This document shows, piece after piece, positions 24,429 through 33,251 of a DNA stretch of 64,000 bases. Positions within the stretch are counted from its first letter, which is position 1, and each line of letters starts with the position of its first letter. Source of the DNA: Runella salmonicolor (GTDB lineage: Bacteria; Bacteroidota; Bacteroidia; Cytophagales; Spirosomataceae). Below the pieces are notes generated by a model. It saw nothing but the letters and a program-made list of their open reading frames with translations. It ran no database searches and was not told the origin of the DNA. The DNA lies in assembly GCF_024158025.1 (NCBI RefSeq), contig NZ_JAMZEL010000002.1, positions 62,001-126,000 of the forward strand, read 5' to 3'. Made by a program: the position numbers and the translations under genes.

Positions 24429-24459
24429 CAAACCTAGGGGCCTAAAAATAACGTTACAA
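24429..24459 (-). promoter_or_regulatory. Promoter of the outer-membrane protein gene
   Basis: On the minus strand: TTG (24457-24459), a 20-bp spacer, then TAGGTTTG (24429-24436), a full match to the Bacteroidota consensus TTG-N19/20-TAnnTTTG. The predicted transcript start is about 27 bases before ATG 24398. Confidence 0.7.
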
Positions 24460-24465
24460 AAAAAA

Positions 24466-24536
24466 GGGATAATAGCCCTTAATTTGGGAAGAATGACCCT
24501 TTTTTGGGTTTTTTGACCGTTTTTGGGATGAATGAC
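24466..24536 (-). promoter_or_regulatory. Four phased direct repeats, candidate LytTR operator
   Basis: Read on the plus strand, 12-bp units of the form GGGnnnnnnGAC occur at 24466-24477 (GGGATAATAGCC), 24486-24497 (GGGAAGAATGAC), 24506-24517 (GGGTTTTTTGAC) and 24525-24536 (GGGATGAATGAC). Spacing is 20, 20 and 19 bp, about two helical turns. The last copy ends four bases before the LytTR gene stop codon and the first lies 7 bp upstream of the -33 element of the next gene, the usual place for an activator site. Confidence 0.65.
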
Positions 24537-24540
24537 AAGG

Positions 24541-25401
24541 CTATTTTCTGAAATAGTTGGCAACCAAGTCGGTATATCGACGGGCCACGGGCAGGGGACT
24601 ATCCCAGTTGTGAAGTGCTAATTTATAGCCTTGGGCGTTGCCCGAAATTTTGTTAACCTGCCCCAAATTGACGATGAAAGAGCGATGGCAGCGTATCACA
24701 TCTTCGTGAGAAATTTGTTCTTCAAGGCGGCTCAGGCTACTTCTTATCAATACTTTTTGGTGTCTTTGGCCTTGCCAAAATACGACTTCCGAATAATTGC
24801 TGGCCGACTCTATAAACAGCAATTCATCGACTGCTACCGTCAGTGAATCTTTCTCGTTTTCGGCAATGAGGGTAATGGTTGAACCCTTCACATTGGCCTT
24901 TTCTGGAACTTCGTCGTCTTTTTTTATCCTCAACGATTCCGTAGTATATTTTCGTAACAGTCGGCTATGGTTAAGCAGGGTAAGCACCGTGGTAGGAATT
25001 ATACCAATGGATATTGTAATGCCAAGCCACAAAAAGAAGCCGCTCAGAGAGAAAGCATTGTTGAACATCCATTGGCTGTAGAGCAGGTTTCCGGCGGCGA
25101 TAAAGGTTAAAATAAACAAGATTCCAACAATTTCTCTACCAATCGTCCATTGGCTTTCCGCCGTCCAATTTCTGAATAAACGAGGAATGATTAAACTGAT
25201 GCTTGCTAAACAGACAAATGTGACACCTCCGTAACCTGCTAGAATAGACAGCTTATAGGGGTCGTGCCATCCAGCAGAGCCGAAGGGTTGAAAAAGGATA
25301 AGAAAGACGGCAATAAAAGTACCCGTGCCCGCAGAGGTCAGAAACCAGTTTCTTGTCAGAAGGGTATTGAGCGGGTAGGGTTGTGAAAGATAGGATAACA
25401 T
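24541..25401 (-). CDS. Membrane-anchored LytTR-type transcription regulator
   Basis: A 286-residue protein with about four membrane helices in residues 18-145, then a cytoplasmic LytTR DNA-binding domain at roughly 180-286 (LLFIESASNYSEVVFW, LIRSSLSRLEEQI, VIRCHRSFIVNLGQVNKI, PLPVARRYTDLV). There is no receiver domain, so it is probably controlled directly by a membrane or small-molecule signal instead of by phosphorylation. LytTR proteins bind short direct repeats; such repeats lie between its stop codon and the outer-membrane protein gene downstream. Start ATG 25401, just after the sdh terminator. Confidence 0.9.
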   Translation of the reverse strand: MLSYLSQPYPLNTLLTRNWFLTSAGTGTFIAVFLILFQPFGSAGWHDPYKLSILAGYGGVTFVCLASISLIIPRLFRNWTAESQWTIGREIVGILFILTFIAAGNLLYSQWMFNNAFSLSGFFLWLGITISIGIIPTTVLTLLNHSRLLRKYTTESLRIKKDDEVPEKANVKGSTITLIAENEKDSLTVAVDELLFIESASNYSEVVFWQGQRHQKVLIRSSLSRLEEQISHEDVIRCHRSFIVNLGQVNKISGNAQGYKLALHNWDSPLPVARRYTDLVANYFRK

Positions 25402-25417
25402 GGTTGAAAAATCCCAT

Positions 25418-25467
25418 AAAAAAAGCGTCTGCCGATTTTGAATGGGCTAACCCAAACCGACAGACAC
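25418..25467 (-). terminator. Terminator of the sdhCAB operon
   Basis: On the minus strand a stem of about 14 bp (GTGTCTGTCGG with CGGCAGACGC, with a few G-T pairs) carries a smaller GGG/CCC hairpin and is followed by seven T. It lies 25 bp beyond the sdhB stop codon and before the LytTR start. Confidence 0.8.
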
Positions 25468-25491
25468 TTTATTGAGGTTGTTGTATTGCAA

Positions 25492-26259
25492 TTAAACGCG
25501 TTCCGAAGTCAGCTTCGCGCCCAAATATTCGCGGTTGAGGCGGGCAATGTGTTCGAGCGGAATCTCTTTCGGACATTCAGCGGCGCAAGCACCCGTGTTG
25601 GTACATGAACCAAATCCTTCTTCATCCATTTGAGCGACCATGCGCTCAACGCGCAACTTACGTTCTGGCTGGCCTTGTGGTAAAAGAGATAGTTGAGAAA
25701 CCTTTGCCGACACGAACAGCATAGCCGAGGCATTTTTGCAGGCGGCCACGCACGCTCCGCAACCGATACAAGCGGCGGCTTCAAAAGCTTCGTCGGCGCG
25801 GTCTTTCGGAATAGGAATACTGTTGGCATCTTGGGCATTTCCAGTATTGACCGAAATATACCCCCCTGCCGATTGAATGCGGTCAAAGGCCGAACGGTCA
25901 ACCACTAAATCTTTAATGACAGGGAATGCTTTGGCGCGCCACGGCTCCACCACGATGGTATCGCCGTCGTTGAAGCTACGCATGTGAAGTTGACAGGTTG
26001 TCACGGCGCCTTTAGGGCCGTGCGGACGGCCGTTGATGTACATTGAGCACATCCCACAAATACCTTCGCGGCAGTCATGGTCAAAAGCAACTGGCTCCTG
26101 TCCTTCGTTGATGAGTTGTTCGTTTAGTACGTCGAACATTTCCAAGAACGACATGTCGGGGGAGATACCCGTCAATTGATAGGTCGCGATTCGACCCGAA
26201 TCTTTTTTATTTTTCTGACGCCACACTTTGAGGGTCAGATTCATATTTCCTGCTGACAT
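25492..26259 (-). CDS. sdhB: Succinate dehydrogenase/fumarate reductase iron-sulfur subunit
   Basis: The 255-residue iron-sulfur subunit that passes electrons between the flavoprotein and the quinone site. The [2Fe-2S] ligands are in CREGICGMCSMYING with TCQLHM, and the two C-terminal cluster motifs are CIGCGACVAACKN and CTNTGACAAECPKE. Its form (long linker, 250-odd residues, single cytochrome subunit in the operon) is the Bacteroidota quinol:fumarate-reductase-like type. Start ATG 26259. It follows sdhA after an 88-bp gap that holds a long inverted repeat. Confidence 0.95.
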   Translation of the reverse strand: MSAGNMNLTLKVWRQKNKKDSGRIATYQLTGISPDMSFLEMFDVLNEQLINEGQEPVAFDHDCREGICGMCSMYINGRPHGPKGAVTTCQLHMRSFNDGDTIVVEPWRAKAFPVIKDLVVDRSAFDRIQSAGGYISVNTGNAQDANSIPIPKDRADEAFEAAACIGCGACVAACKNASAMLFVSAKVSQLSLLPQGQPERKLRVERMVAQMDEEGFGSCTNTGACAAECPKEIPLEHIARLNREYLGAKLTSERV

Positions 26260-26277
26260 CTTTTTTGGGGATAATTA

Positions 26278-26341
26278 TTGTCAACCTGAAAGCATCTAAA
26301 AATAGCATTGATTGTACTTTTAGACCCTTTCAGCATGACAA
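26278..26341 (-). repeat. 64-bp imperfect palindrome between sdhA and sdhB
   Basis: Three paired blocks in nested order: TTGTCA/TGACAA, CTGAAAG/CTTTCAG and TCTAAAA/TTTTAGA, separated by 2-base mismatches and an 18-base centre. The outer half (TTGTCATGCTGAAAG on the minus strand) resembles dispersed palindromic repeats common in Bacteroidota genomes. In the transcript it would form a long stem between the two cistrons. Confidence 0.75.
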
Positions 26342-26347
26342 AGGTTA

Positions 26348-28336
26348 TTATTTGTAACTCCGCTGCGCGATTTTGATGTTATCGTATATCAAATCCTCTT
26401 TATGAAGCTCCCAAGTGCTTTCACCTTTGTGCTCCCATGCCGATACAAACATGTAGTTTTCATCGTCGCGAAGGGCTTCGCCTTCTTCGGTTTGATATTC
26501 TTCACGGAAGTGACCACCGCATGATTCGTTACGGTTGAGGGCATCGGTACACATTAATTCGCCCAGTTCGATGAAGTCAGCCACGCGGCCGGCTTTATCA
26601 AGCTCAGGGTTGAATTCGTCGGCACTGCCCATTACTTTCACATCCGACCAAAACTCTTTTTTCAACGCCTGAATTTCTTGGATGGCTTCTTTCAAACCTG
26701 CCTCGTTACGGGCCATTCCGCATTTATCCCACATGATTTTGCCGAGGCGCTTGTGGAATACTTCAGGAGATGTTTTTCCTTTGATGGAAAGCAGTTTTGT
26801 AATGCGCTCTTTGACTTTGTTTTCTGCTTCTACAAATTCTGCCTGATCAGTAGAAATGTGTGTAGTGCGGATTTCGTTGGCGAGATAAGAACCAATGGTA
26901 TAAGGGATAACGAAATAGCCATCGGCCAAGCCCTGCATCAACGCACTGGCTCCGAGGCGGTTGGCACCATGGTCGGAGAAGTTGGCTTCTCCAAGGGCGT
27001 ACAGACCTGGTACCGTCGTCATCAAGTTATAATCTACCCAAAGACCACCCATGGTGTAGTGTACTGCGGGATAAATCCGCATCGGTACTTCGTAGGGGTC
27101 TTCGCCCGTAATCTGCTTGTACATGTCAAACAGGTTACCGTATTTTTCTTTTACTACGGCTTTGCCGAGTTCTGTGATTTTTTCGGGAGTGGCGTCATGA
27201 AGGTTAAGTTTGTTTACTTCCCCTTTGCCGTAACGCTCGATGGCCGCGGCGTAATCAAGATAAACCGCCATTTTGGAAGTTCCTACCCCATAACCTGCAT
27301 CGCAACGCTCTTTGGCGGCACGGGAGGCAATGTCACGGGGCACGAGGTTTCCGAAGGCAGGATAACGACGCTCAAGGTAATAATCGCGCTCTTCTTCAGG
27401 AATCTGATTGGCAGGACGCGTGTCATTTTGTTTTTTAGGAACCCAAATCCGTCCGTCATTCCGCAGCGACTCCGACATGAGCGTCAGTTTAGACTGATGG
27501 TCGCCAGAAACTGGAATACAGGTAGGGTGAATTTGTGTAAAGCAAGGGTTACCGAAAAACGCCCCTTTTTTGTGGGCTTTCCAAGCTGCCGTAACGTTGG
27601 AACCCATTGCGTTGGTCGAAAGGTAAAAAACGTTTCCGTATCCACCGCTGCAAAGGAGTACTGCATGAGCAGAATGACGTTCGATTTCGCCAGTCACCAA
27701 GTTACGGGCAATGATTCCACGGCATTTGCCGTCAATCACCACCACGTCGAGCATTTCATGACGGGTGTACATTTTAACAGCGCCCAAACCCACCTGACGC
27801 TGAAGGCCAGAATAAGCGCCCAACAACAACTGCTGTCCGGTTTGTCCTGCGGCGTAGAATGTACGCTGCACCTGCGTTCCTCCAAAAGAACGGTTTGAAA
27901 GCAAACCGCCGTATTCACGGGCAAAAGGAACCCCCTGCGCTACGCATTGGTCAATGATACCCGCCGACACTTCTGCCAAACGGTACACATTGCTTTCGCG
28001 GGCGCGGTAGTCGCCTCCTTTAATCGTATCATAAAATAAACGGTAGGTTGAGTCACCGTCGTTTTGGTAATTTTTAGCGGCATTGATTCCACCCTGTGCT
28101 GCAATAGAGTGCGCACGACGGGCTGAATCCTGAAAACAAAAAGCTTTTACTGAATACCCCAGCTCGGCCAGAGTAGCAGCTGCCGAAGCACCTGCAAGAC
28201 CCGTTCCTACTACGATAATTTCCAGTTTTCGCTTGTTAGCCGGGTTGACGAGCGGAACGGTGGAACGGTATTTTGTCCACTTGGTTTCCAACGGCCCGTC
28301 GGGGATTTTGGCGTTCAATTTGGGTGAGGTTGCCAT
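26348..28336 (-). CDS. sdhA: Succinate dehydrogenase/fumarate reductase flavoprotein subunit
   Basis: The 662-residue catalytic flavoprotein that interconverts succinate and fumarate. The FAD-binding fold starts at VVGTGLAGASAAATLAELGY (about residues 41-60), and the histidine for covalent FAD attachment is in HSIAAQGGINAAKNY. Substrate-site segments such as HPTCIP, GALWVD-type (MGGLWVDYN) and the GANRLGASALMQ motif are present. Start ATG 28336. It is the middle gene of sdhC-sdhA-sdhB, 74 bp after sdhC. Confidence 0.96.
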   Translation of the reverse strand: MATSPKLNAKIPDGPLETKWTKYRSTVPLVNPANKRKLEIIVVGTGLAGASAAATLAELGYSVKAFCFQDSARRAHSIAAQGGINAAKNYQNDGDSTYRLFYDTIKGGDYRARESNVYRLAEVSAGIIDQCVAQGVPFAREYGGLLSNRSFGGTQVQRTFYAAGQTGQQLLLGAYSGLQRQVGLGAVKMYTRHEMLDVVVIDGKCRGIIARNLVTGEIERHSAHAVLLCSGGYGNVFYLSTNAMGSNVTAAWKAHKKGAFFGNPCFTQIHPTCIPVSGDHQSKLTLMSESLRNDGRIWVPKKQNDTRPANQIPEEERDYYLERRYPAFGNLVPRDIASRAAKERCDAGYGVGTSKMAVYLDYAAAIERYGKGEVNKLNLHDATPEKITELGKAVVKEKYGNLFDMYKQITGEDPYEVPMRIYPAVHYTMGGLWVDYNLMTTVPGLYALGEANFSDHGANRLGASALMQGLADGYFVIPYTIGSYLANEIRTTHISTDQAEFVEAENKVKERITKLLSIKGKTSPEVFHKRLGKIMWDKCGMARNEAGLKEAIQEIQALKKEFWSDVKVMGSADEFNPELDKAGRVADFIELGELMCTDALNRNESCGGHFREEYQTEEGEALRDDENYMFVSAWEHKGESTWELHKEDLIYDNIKIAQRSYK

Positions 28337-28410
28337 ATAAAAGTGAATTGTGAATTGTTAATCGTTAGCGAGGCGTTGGGCTAAATACACCATAACCCAA
28401 ACCCCTTCAT

Positions 28411-29196
28411 TTACATACTTTTAAAGAAAAAATACAAAGGCATCAAAGCAAAGCCAATCGGGATGATGATTCCGAATACTCCCACCCCTAAAAAGGTAAG
28501 CAGAGAATTGTACTTGATGTGGTTGATACCCAAAGTCTGGAATGCACTTTTGAAGCCGTGCACCAAGTGGAAAGATACCGCAAACATGGAAAGAACGTAG
28601 AAGAAAACCACGATGGGGTTTTTGAAGCCTTCCAACACGCTACGGTACAAATCCTTAACGATTACGACGCGAGTGTTGCTTTCTTCACGGACAAATTCTT
28701 CCAGTTTGTTCTTGATTTCCCCTTCGTAAGGCGTTGCGGTTACTTCGCCCGTTACCAGATTTTGTTCGTATTTGGTGTAGGGAACATATCCAAACTTATA
28801 TTCAAACCAGAAGTTGGACATGTGTACCACGATAAATACCAACAAAACTGTTCCTAAAACGGCCATGTTACGCGAAAAAAACGAGCTGTTGGCTTTTCCG
28901 TCGTAGGCTACGTAGCGTTGGGCTCCGCGTGCCAGACGGTTTTGGTACGCAAGATACAAGCCTTCAAAGGCGTGCAATAAAATCAGAGCGTATAAACCGT
29001 ACGAGATGGTTTTGATGAGCGGATTGGTGGTCATAAAAACGGCGTAGACGTTAAAAGCCAAGCCATCGTCCTGTTTGAATAATTGCAGGTTCCCACTCAT
29101 GTGGACAATTAAAAAAGAGCACAAAAACAAGCCAGTCAACGCCATGACTAATTTTTTGCCAATGGAGCTTGTCAGTGTTTGGGTAAGCCAAGACAT
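28411..29196 (-). CDS. sdhC: Succinate dehydrogenase/fumarate reductase cytochrome b subunit
   Basis: A 261-residue membrane anchor with about five hydrophobic helices (for example LVMALTGLFLCSFLIVHM, LIKTISYGLYALILLHAF, MAVLGTVLLVFIVVHMSNFW). Conserved histidines (IVHMSGN, LLHAFEG, VVHMSNF, FHLVHGF) are candidates for ligands of two b-type hemes, as in the single-subunit diheme quinone-reacting type. ATG 29196 (MSWLTQTL) is chosen; an upstream ATG at 29247 lies inside the predicted promoter box. It is the first gene of the operon. Confidence 0.92.
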   Translation of the reverse strand: MSWLTQTLTSSIGKKLVMALTGLFLCSFLIVHMSGNLQLFKQDDGLAFNVYAVFMTTNPLIKTISYGLYALILLHAFEGLYLAYQNRLARGAQRYVAYDGKANSSFFSRNMAVLGTVLLVFIVVHMSNFWFEYKFGYVPYTKYEQNLVTGEVTATPYEGEIKNKLEEFVREESNTRVVIVKDLYRSVLEGFKNPIVVFFYVLSMFAVSFHLVHGFKSAFQTLGINHIKYNSLLTFLGVGVFGIIIPIGFALMPLYFFFKSM

Positions 29197-29509
29197 ATCA
29201 AAAAATGTTAAATTAAAACGATAAATTATACTGTTTTCAGCGGTCAAAAGTAGGTCTCAATCAATTTAGAAACAATCTAAAGTGTAACTTTTTTTGCTAA
29301 ATAACGAGTGATATTTAAAGCTTGTTTTTTTAACCTTGTGTGTAGATTTTTTGTTTGATAAAAAACTGAAAAACGAATCAGAAAAATGCCTCTACTTTTA
29401 AAAACAAATAATTTTTACACCATTTGAGCAAATATTTCGTTTTTTAATTGATAATATGCGACGACCTAACTACAAGGTATTTTTGACCCCATTTTATATT
29501 TTACTACCG
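29197..29509. other. AT-rich divergent gap between sdhC and the T9SS protein
   Basis: About 310 bp without a gene. It contains the sdh promoter on the minus strand. On the plus side it is dominated by A/T runs, and I see no clear TTG-N19/20-TAnnTTTG pair for the T9SS gene. Confidence 0.6.
29245..29275 (-). promoter_or_regulatory. Promoter of the sdhCAB operon
   Basis: On the minus strand: TTG (29273-29275), a 20-bp spacer, then TACTTTTG (29245-29252), a full match to TTG-N19/20-TAnnTTTG. The predicted transcript start is about 45 bases before ATG 29196. Confidence 0.7.
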
Positions 29510-32377
29510 ATGAGGCATTTGACTCTACGTTCTCTACTTTTTCTTTTGTGCGCCTTCAGCACATACTATTCTTACGCTACCCACGTTCGCGCAGGTGAAA
29601 TCACGGCCAAAAGATTAACCGACAAAGATTTAACCTACGAAATTTTGCTTACCACCTACCACGACGAAATTGGGGGACGGATGGCCAGTGACGGGCAAAA
29701 CGATGTAACCTTTTGTATCCGTCCGTTTGTAGGGGGGGTAGGTTCAACGTTATTGGCGATGCGAACTGGCAGACAAGCCATCACCAACTCGACTTCGGCC
29801 AATACCTTCAAGGCTAATTTTACTTTTTCTTCGCCGGGTGTTTATGTTATTTCGGTGGGGATAGAAAACCGTAATGACGGGGTGGTCAATTTGACCAATT
29901 CTGTCAATGTCCCTTTTTACGTAGAAACGATTTTGGTGATTAATGCCTCATTGGGTTTGAACAAAACGCCTGTGATGCTCAACCCTCCCTTGGATTCGGC
30001 GCGCATCGGACAGAAATTCTGCCACAATCCTGCGGCATTTGATGCCGATGGCGACAGCTTGGCGTATCGACTTTCGACCCCCAAACGTGGCGAACCGGGG
30101 ACGTGTATCAACCGAGTGGCAGATGGCTATCGTGACCCTGCCTTAGGATTGAATCCTGACGCTCAAAATGAATTAAAAAACGGGCCTGCTACTTTCACCA
30201 TTAACCCCATCACCGGCGATTTATGTTGGGATGCACCCGCCGTTGCGGGTATTTATAACGTGGCCTTTATCATTGAAGAATGGCGTGACGGCGTTAAAAT
30301 TGGGGAGGTAGTACGGGACATGCAGATTGTGGTGGGCGACAGCCCCAACCGAAGGCCGCTGCTCGACCCGATTGCCAACACTTGCGTAGAAGCAGGCCAA
30401 ACCGTGACCCAAACCGTGCGGGCAACCGACCCCGATAACAACCGAATGGTGCTTTCTGCTTATGGCGGGGTCTTTAACGTAAACCCTGATGGAAAACCCA
30501 TTACAGATGCGAGCCAATTCCTAGTAGCCCCTGCGTTCGCTACGTTTACGCCGTCGCCTACCACGCCACTGAGTTCGCCTGCGATAGGTACTTTCCGTTG
30601 GCTGACCAACTGTAACCATGTGAGGGAGGCTCCTTACGATGTTGTCTTTAAAGTAGAAGATTTACCCGGTAGGATGAGCCTGCAATTGGCCTCGCTGGAG
30701 TCGTTTTCGATTCGGGTGGTAGCTCCCAAACCCACTGGGCTTGCGGCGCGGGTTTCGACGGGGGCAGTTCCTGGCTTTACCTTGACTTGGACGTCTTATC
30801 TGTGTCAATTGCCCGGCGCACAAATTGCCATTTACCGCAAAGAAGGTTGTACGGGTGGTACGTTTAGTGCCTGTACCAATCCTGGCGACCCGTTGGCGCT
30901 GGGTTATACCGAAATCGGTCGTGTACCAGCGGCTACTACAACTTTTACGGATGACAACAATGGAATGGGGCTTCGTCGGGGAGGAGTTCAATACAGTTAC
31001 CGGATTCGGGTCGTTTATGCCTTGCCGCAGGGAGGAAACAGCCCGCTTTCGGACGAAACTTGTTTGGACTTGCCCGCTCAAATTCCAGTATTGACCAATG
31101 TAACCGTTGATACGACAAGCACCACGCGCGGAGTAATCACCGTGAAATGGACACGGCCTCCGTTTGCTCCCGGTGATGTGCCTGGGCCATACCAATACCG
31201 TCTTTCTCGGGCAACGGGGCTGAATGGAACGAATTATACCGTTATCGCAACCATCAACACGACCCTCCAACCCAATGCTGATACGATTTATGTAGATCGA
31301 GGTTTAAATACTTCCCTCAACGGCTACCGCTATCGGTTGGAGTTTTTTCATACACTCAATGGTACTTTGACCAGCTTAGGAACGACCGAGCCCGCCAGCA
31401 GCGTGCGGTTGGATGTGTCGCCAGCCTCGCAAGGATTGCGCCTCAATTGGCAAGCGATTGTGCCTTGGCGGAACGAAAACCAGCGGCACCGCGTGTACCG
31501 TGAAAACCGCGAGCGCCCAGGTACGTTTAACCTGATTGCTGAAGTATCGGTGCAAGGGCCTAATACCTTTACCTACATCGACGACGGAACTGACCGCTTT
31601 TTGGCCGATGGAGATGTATCCAAGAAGTTATCGACTGATTCCACTTACTGTTATCGCGTCGAGACCGTCGGAACTTACGACAGTCCACGGATTCGGGTCG
31701 GGCAATTGTTCAATTTCTCCCAAATTGCCTGTGGCGTGCCATCCGATAGTACCAAGCCTTGTCCTCCAGAGTTAAAATTGGATGTATTGGATTGTGCAAC
31801 TGTTTCGGGCGGGCCTTGCCCCGAAACCGTCAGTAACACCCTCAACTGGACTTCTCCCGCTACCAATTCGGCCAATCAACCTTGCGCGGCGGTGGCAAGC
31901 TATAATGTGTACTTTGCGCGTTATCCCGAAGATGACTTCAAGCGCGTAGGGCAAACGACCGTGCCCGTAACCACCTTCAAGCACAATGGGTTGGATTCTT
32001 ACGCGGGTTGTTATTACGTGACGGCCATTTCACGTTTTGGGTCAGAAAGTACCCGCAGCAACGTAGTTTGTAATAATAACTGTGAGGATTTTCGGGTACC
32101 CAATGTCTTTACGCCCAACGGCGACGGCAAGAATGATTTATTCATCCCGCTTACCTGCTCCATTTTTGTGGAATCGATTACGTTTGTGGTCTACAATCGT
32201 TGGGGAGTAAAAGTGTTTGAAACCAATACCCCCGCCCTCAATTGGGATGGAAAAACAACCGACGGACAGGAACTGCCCACTGGAACGTATTTCTATCAGG
32301 CTAAAGTGAGTTTTAAGACGCTGGCCCGTGAAAGTGAGCCTGTTACAACCAAAGGATGGATTCAGCTTATTCGGTAG
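29510..32377 (+). CDS. Large secreted protein with T9SS type B sorting domain
   Basis: About 955 residues from ATG 29510 (MRHLTLRSLLFLLCAF, a good signal peptide with cleavage near SYA-T); an in-frame ATG at 29456 would add 18 residues. The body holds cadherin/Ig-like and fibronectin III-like beta domains. The last 90 residues (VPNVFTPNGDGKNDLFIP, VVYNRWGVKVFE, NWDGKTTDGQELPTGTYFYQ) are the gliding-motility C-terminal domain, a type B signal for export and surface attachment by the type IX secretion system. It is therefore a surface or secreted adhesin-like protein; the ligand is unknown. It is followed by a UUCG-loop terminator. Confidence 0.92.
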   Translation: MRHLTLRSLLFLLCAFSTYYSYATHVRAGEITAKRLTDKDLTYEILLTTYHDEIGGRMASDGQNDVTFCIRPFVGGVGSTLLAMRTGRQAITNSTSANTFKANFTFSSPGVYVISVGIENRNDGVVNLTNSVNVPFYVETILVINASLGLNKTPVMLNPPLDSARIGQKFCHNPAAFDADGDSLAYRLSTPKRGEPGTCINRVADGYRDPALGLNPDAQNELKNGPATFTINPITGDLCWDAPAVAGIYNVAFIIEEWRDGVKIGEVVRDMQIVVGDSPNRRPLLDPIANTCVEAGQTVTQTVRATDPDNNRMVLSAYGGVFNVNPDGKPITDASQFLVAPAFATFTPSPTTPLSSPAIGTFRWLTNCNHVREAPYDVVFKVEDLPGRMSLQLASLESFSIRVVAPKPTGLAARVSTGAVPGFTLTWTSYLCQLPGAQIAIYRKEGCTGGTFSACTNPGDPLALGYTEIGRVPAATTTFTDDNNGMGLRRGGVQYSYRIRVVYALPQGGNSPLSDETCLDLPAQIPVLTNVTVDTTSTTRGVITVKWTRPPFAPGDVPGPYQYRLSRATGLNGTNYTVIATINTTLQPNADTIYVDRGLNTSLNGYRYRLEFFHTLNGTLTSLGTTEPASSVRLDVSPASQGLRLNWQAIVPWRNENQRHRVYRENRERPGTFNLIAEVSVQGPNTFTYIDDGTDRFLADGDVSKKLSTDSTYCYRVETVGTYDSPRIRVGQLFNFSQIACGVPSDSTKPCPPELKLDVLDCATVSGGPCPETVSNTLNWTSPATNSANQPCAAVASYNVYFARYPEDDFKRVGQTTVPVTTFKHNGLDSYAGCYYVTAISRFGSESTRSNVVCNNNCEDFRVPNVFTPNGDGKNDLFIPLTCSIFVESITFVVYNRWGVKVFETNTPALNWDGKTTDGQELPTGTYFYQAKVSFKTLARESEPVTTKGWIQLIR

Positions 32378-32403
32378 TTATAACCGATACGATAAAAAGA
32401 GAG

Positions 32404-32425
32404 AGGGGCTTCGGCCCCTTTTTTA
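32404..32425 (+). terminator. Terminator with TTCG tetraloop
   Basis: AGGGGC (32404-32409), loop TTCG, GCCCCT (32414-32419), then a T-run. It is a compact, strong rho-independent terminator for the T9SS gene. Confidence 0.9.
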
Positions 32426-32515
32426 TGGATTTTGGCAGAAAAACGACTCCAATCAAAAGTAGTAATTAGGCGGGTGTATCCTTATGTTATTTTAAACCTT
32501 AATCATTGAAGAATC

Positions 32516-33160
32516 ATGAAAAAAGTTTTGTATTTCGGAACACTGATGCTCTTAATGGCCGTAAGTGTAAGTTTTGCTCAGAAGAAGAAGAAAGACGGTT
32601 GGATTACTATTTTTGACGGAAAATCAATGGACGGTTGGAAAGTCGGGGAGAATGCTTCTACGTTTAGTCTTGAAAACGGTACCCTCAAGGTGGCAGGCCC
32701 CCGGGCGCATATTTTTTATGATGGCAAAGTGGGAGAGCATAACTTTAAGAATTTTGAATTTAAAGCCCAGGTAATGACTACCCCAGGTTCTAACTCTGGA
32801 ATCTATTTTCATACCCAATACCAAGAAGGCGGTTGGCCTTCAAAAGGCTACGAAGTGCAGGTAAATAACTCACATACCGACTGGCGCAGAACGGGAAGCC
32901 TCTACGGAGTTCAGGATGTAAAAGATGTTTTTGTGGACGATAACGTGTGGTACACCGAGCACATCATTGTGCAGGGCAAGCACATTACCATCAAAATCAA
33001 CGACAAAACCGTGGTGGATTACGTAGAACCTGAGGAGGTAGCAACGAAGGTGAAAGATGGTGGTCGTAAAATCAGCAGTGGAACTTTTGCGTTGCAAGGC
33101 CACGACCCCAAAAGCATAGTTTATTATAAAGATATTATGGTTAAGCCCTTGGGCGAATAA
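32516..33160 (+). CDS. DUF1080 (3-keto-disaccharide hydrolase-type) exported protein
   Basis: A 214-residue protein with a signal peptide (MKKVLYFGTLMLLMAVSVSFAQ) followed by one DUF1080/3-keto-disaccharide hydrolase domain: WITIFDGKSMDGWKVG at about residues 27-42, SNSGIYFHTQY near 98, YEVQVNNSH near 112, and a C-terminal SGTFALQGHDP strand. The fold is a concanavalin-like sandwich; characterised relatives cleave 3-keto-glycosides and others bind carbohydrate. It is transcribed alone, between two terminators. Confidence 0.9.
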   Translation: MKKVLYFGTLMLLMAVSVSFAQKKKKDGWITIFDGKSMDGWKVGENASTFSLENGTLKVAGPRAHIFYDGKVGEHNFKNFEFKAQVMTTPGSNSGIYFHTQYQEGGWPSKGYEVQVNNSHTDWRRTGSLYGVQDVKDVFVDDNVWYTEHIIVQGKHITIKINDKTVVDYVEPEEVATKVKDGGRKISSGTFALQGHDPKSIVYYKDIMVKPLGE

Positions 33161-33190
33161 ATAGGCCTACGATTTGTTTGAAGAAAAACC

Positions 33191-33224
33191 AAAGCCGCAT
33201 CTCTTTGTCAGGGGTGCGGCTTTT
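33191..33224. terminator. Hairpin between DUF1080 and lysozyme-like genes
   Basis: AAAGCCGCA (33191-33199) pairs with TGCGGCTTT (33215-33223) across a 15-base loop and is followed by T. It lies between convergent genes and may serve both. Confidence 0.7.
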
Positions 33225-33251
33225 CGGTGCATTTATGAATGATTTATAGAA

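Noticed and set aside
26678..27898. A 406-codon open frame on the plus strand
   Set aside because: It lies wholly antisense to sdhA, which has full family motifs; the antisense product has no recognisable domain and a composition typical of a shadow frame.
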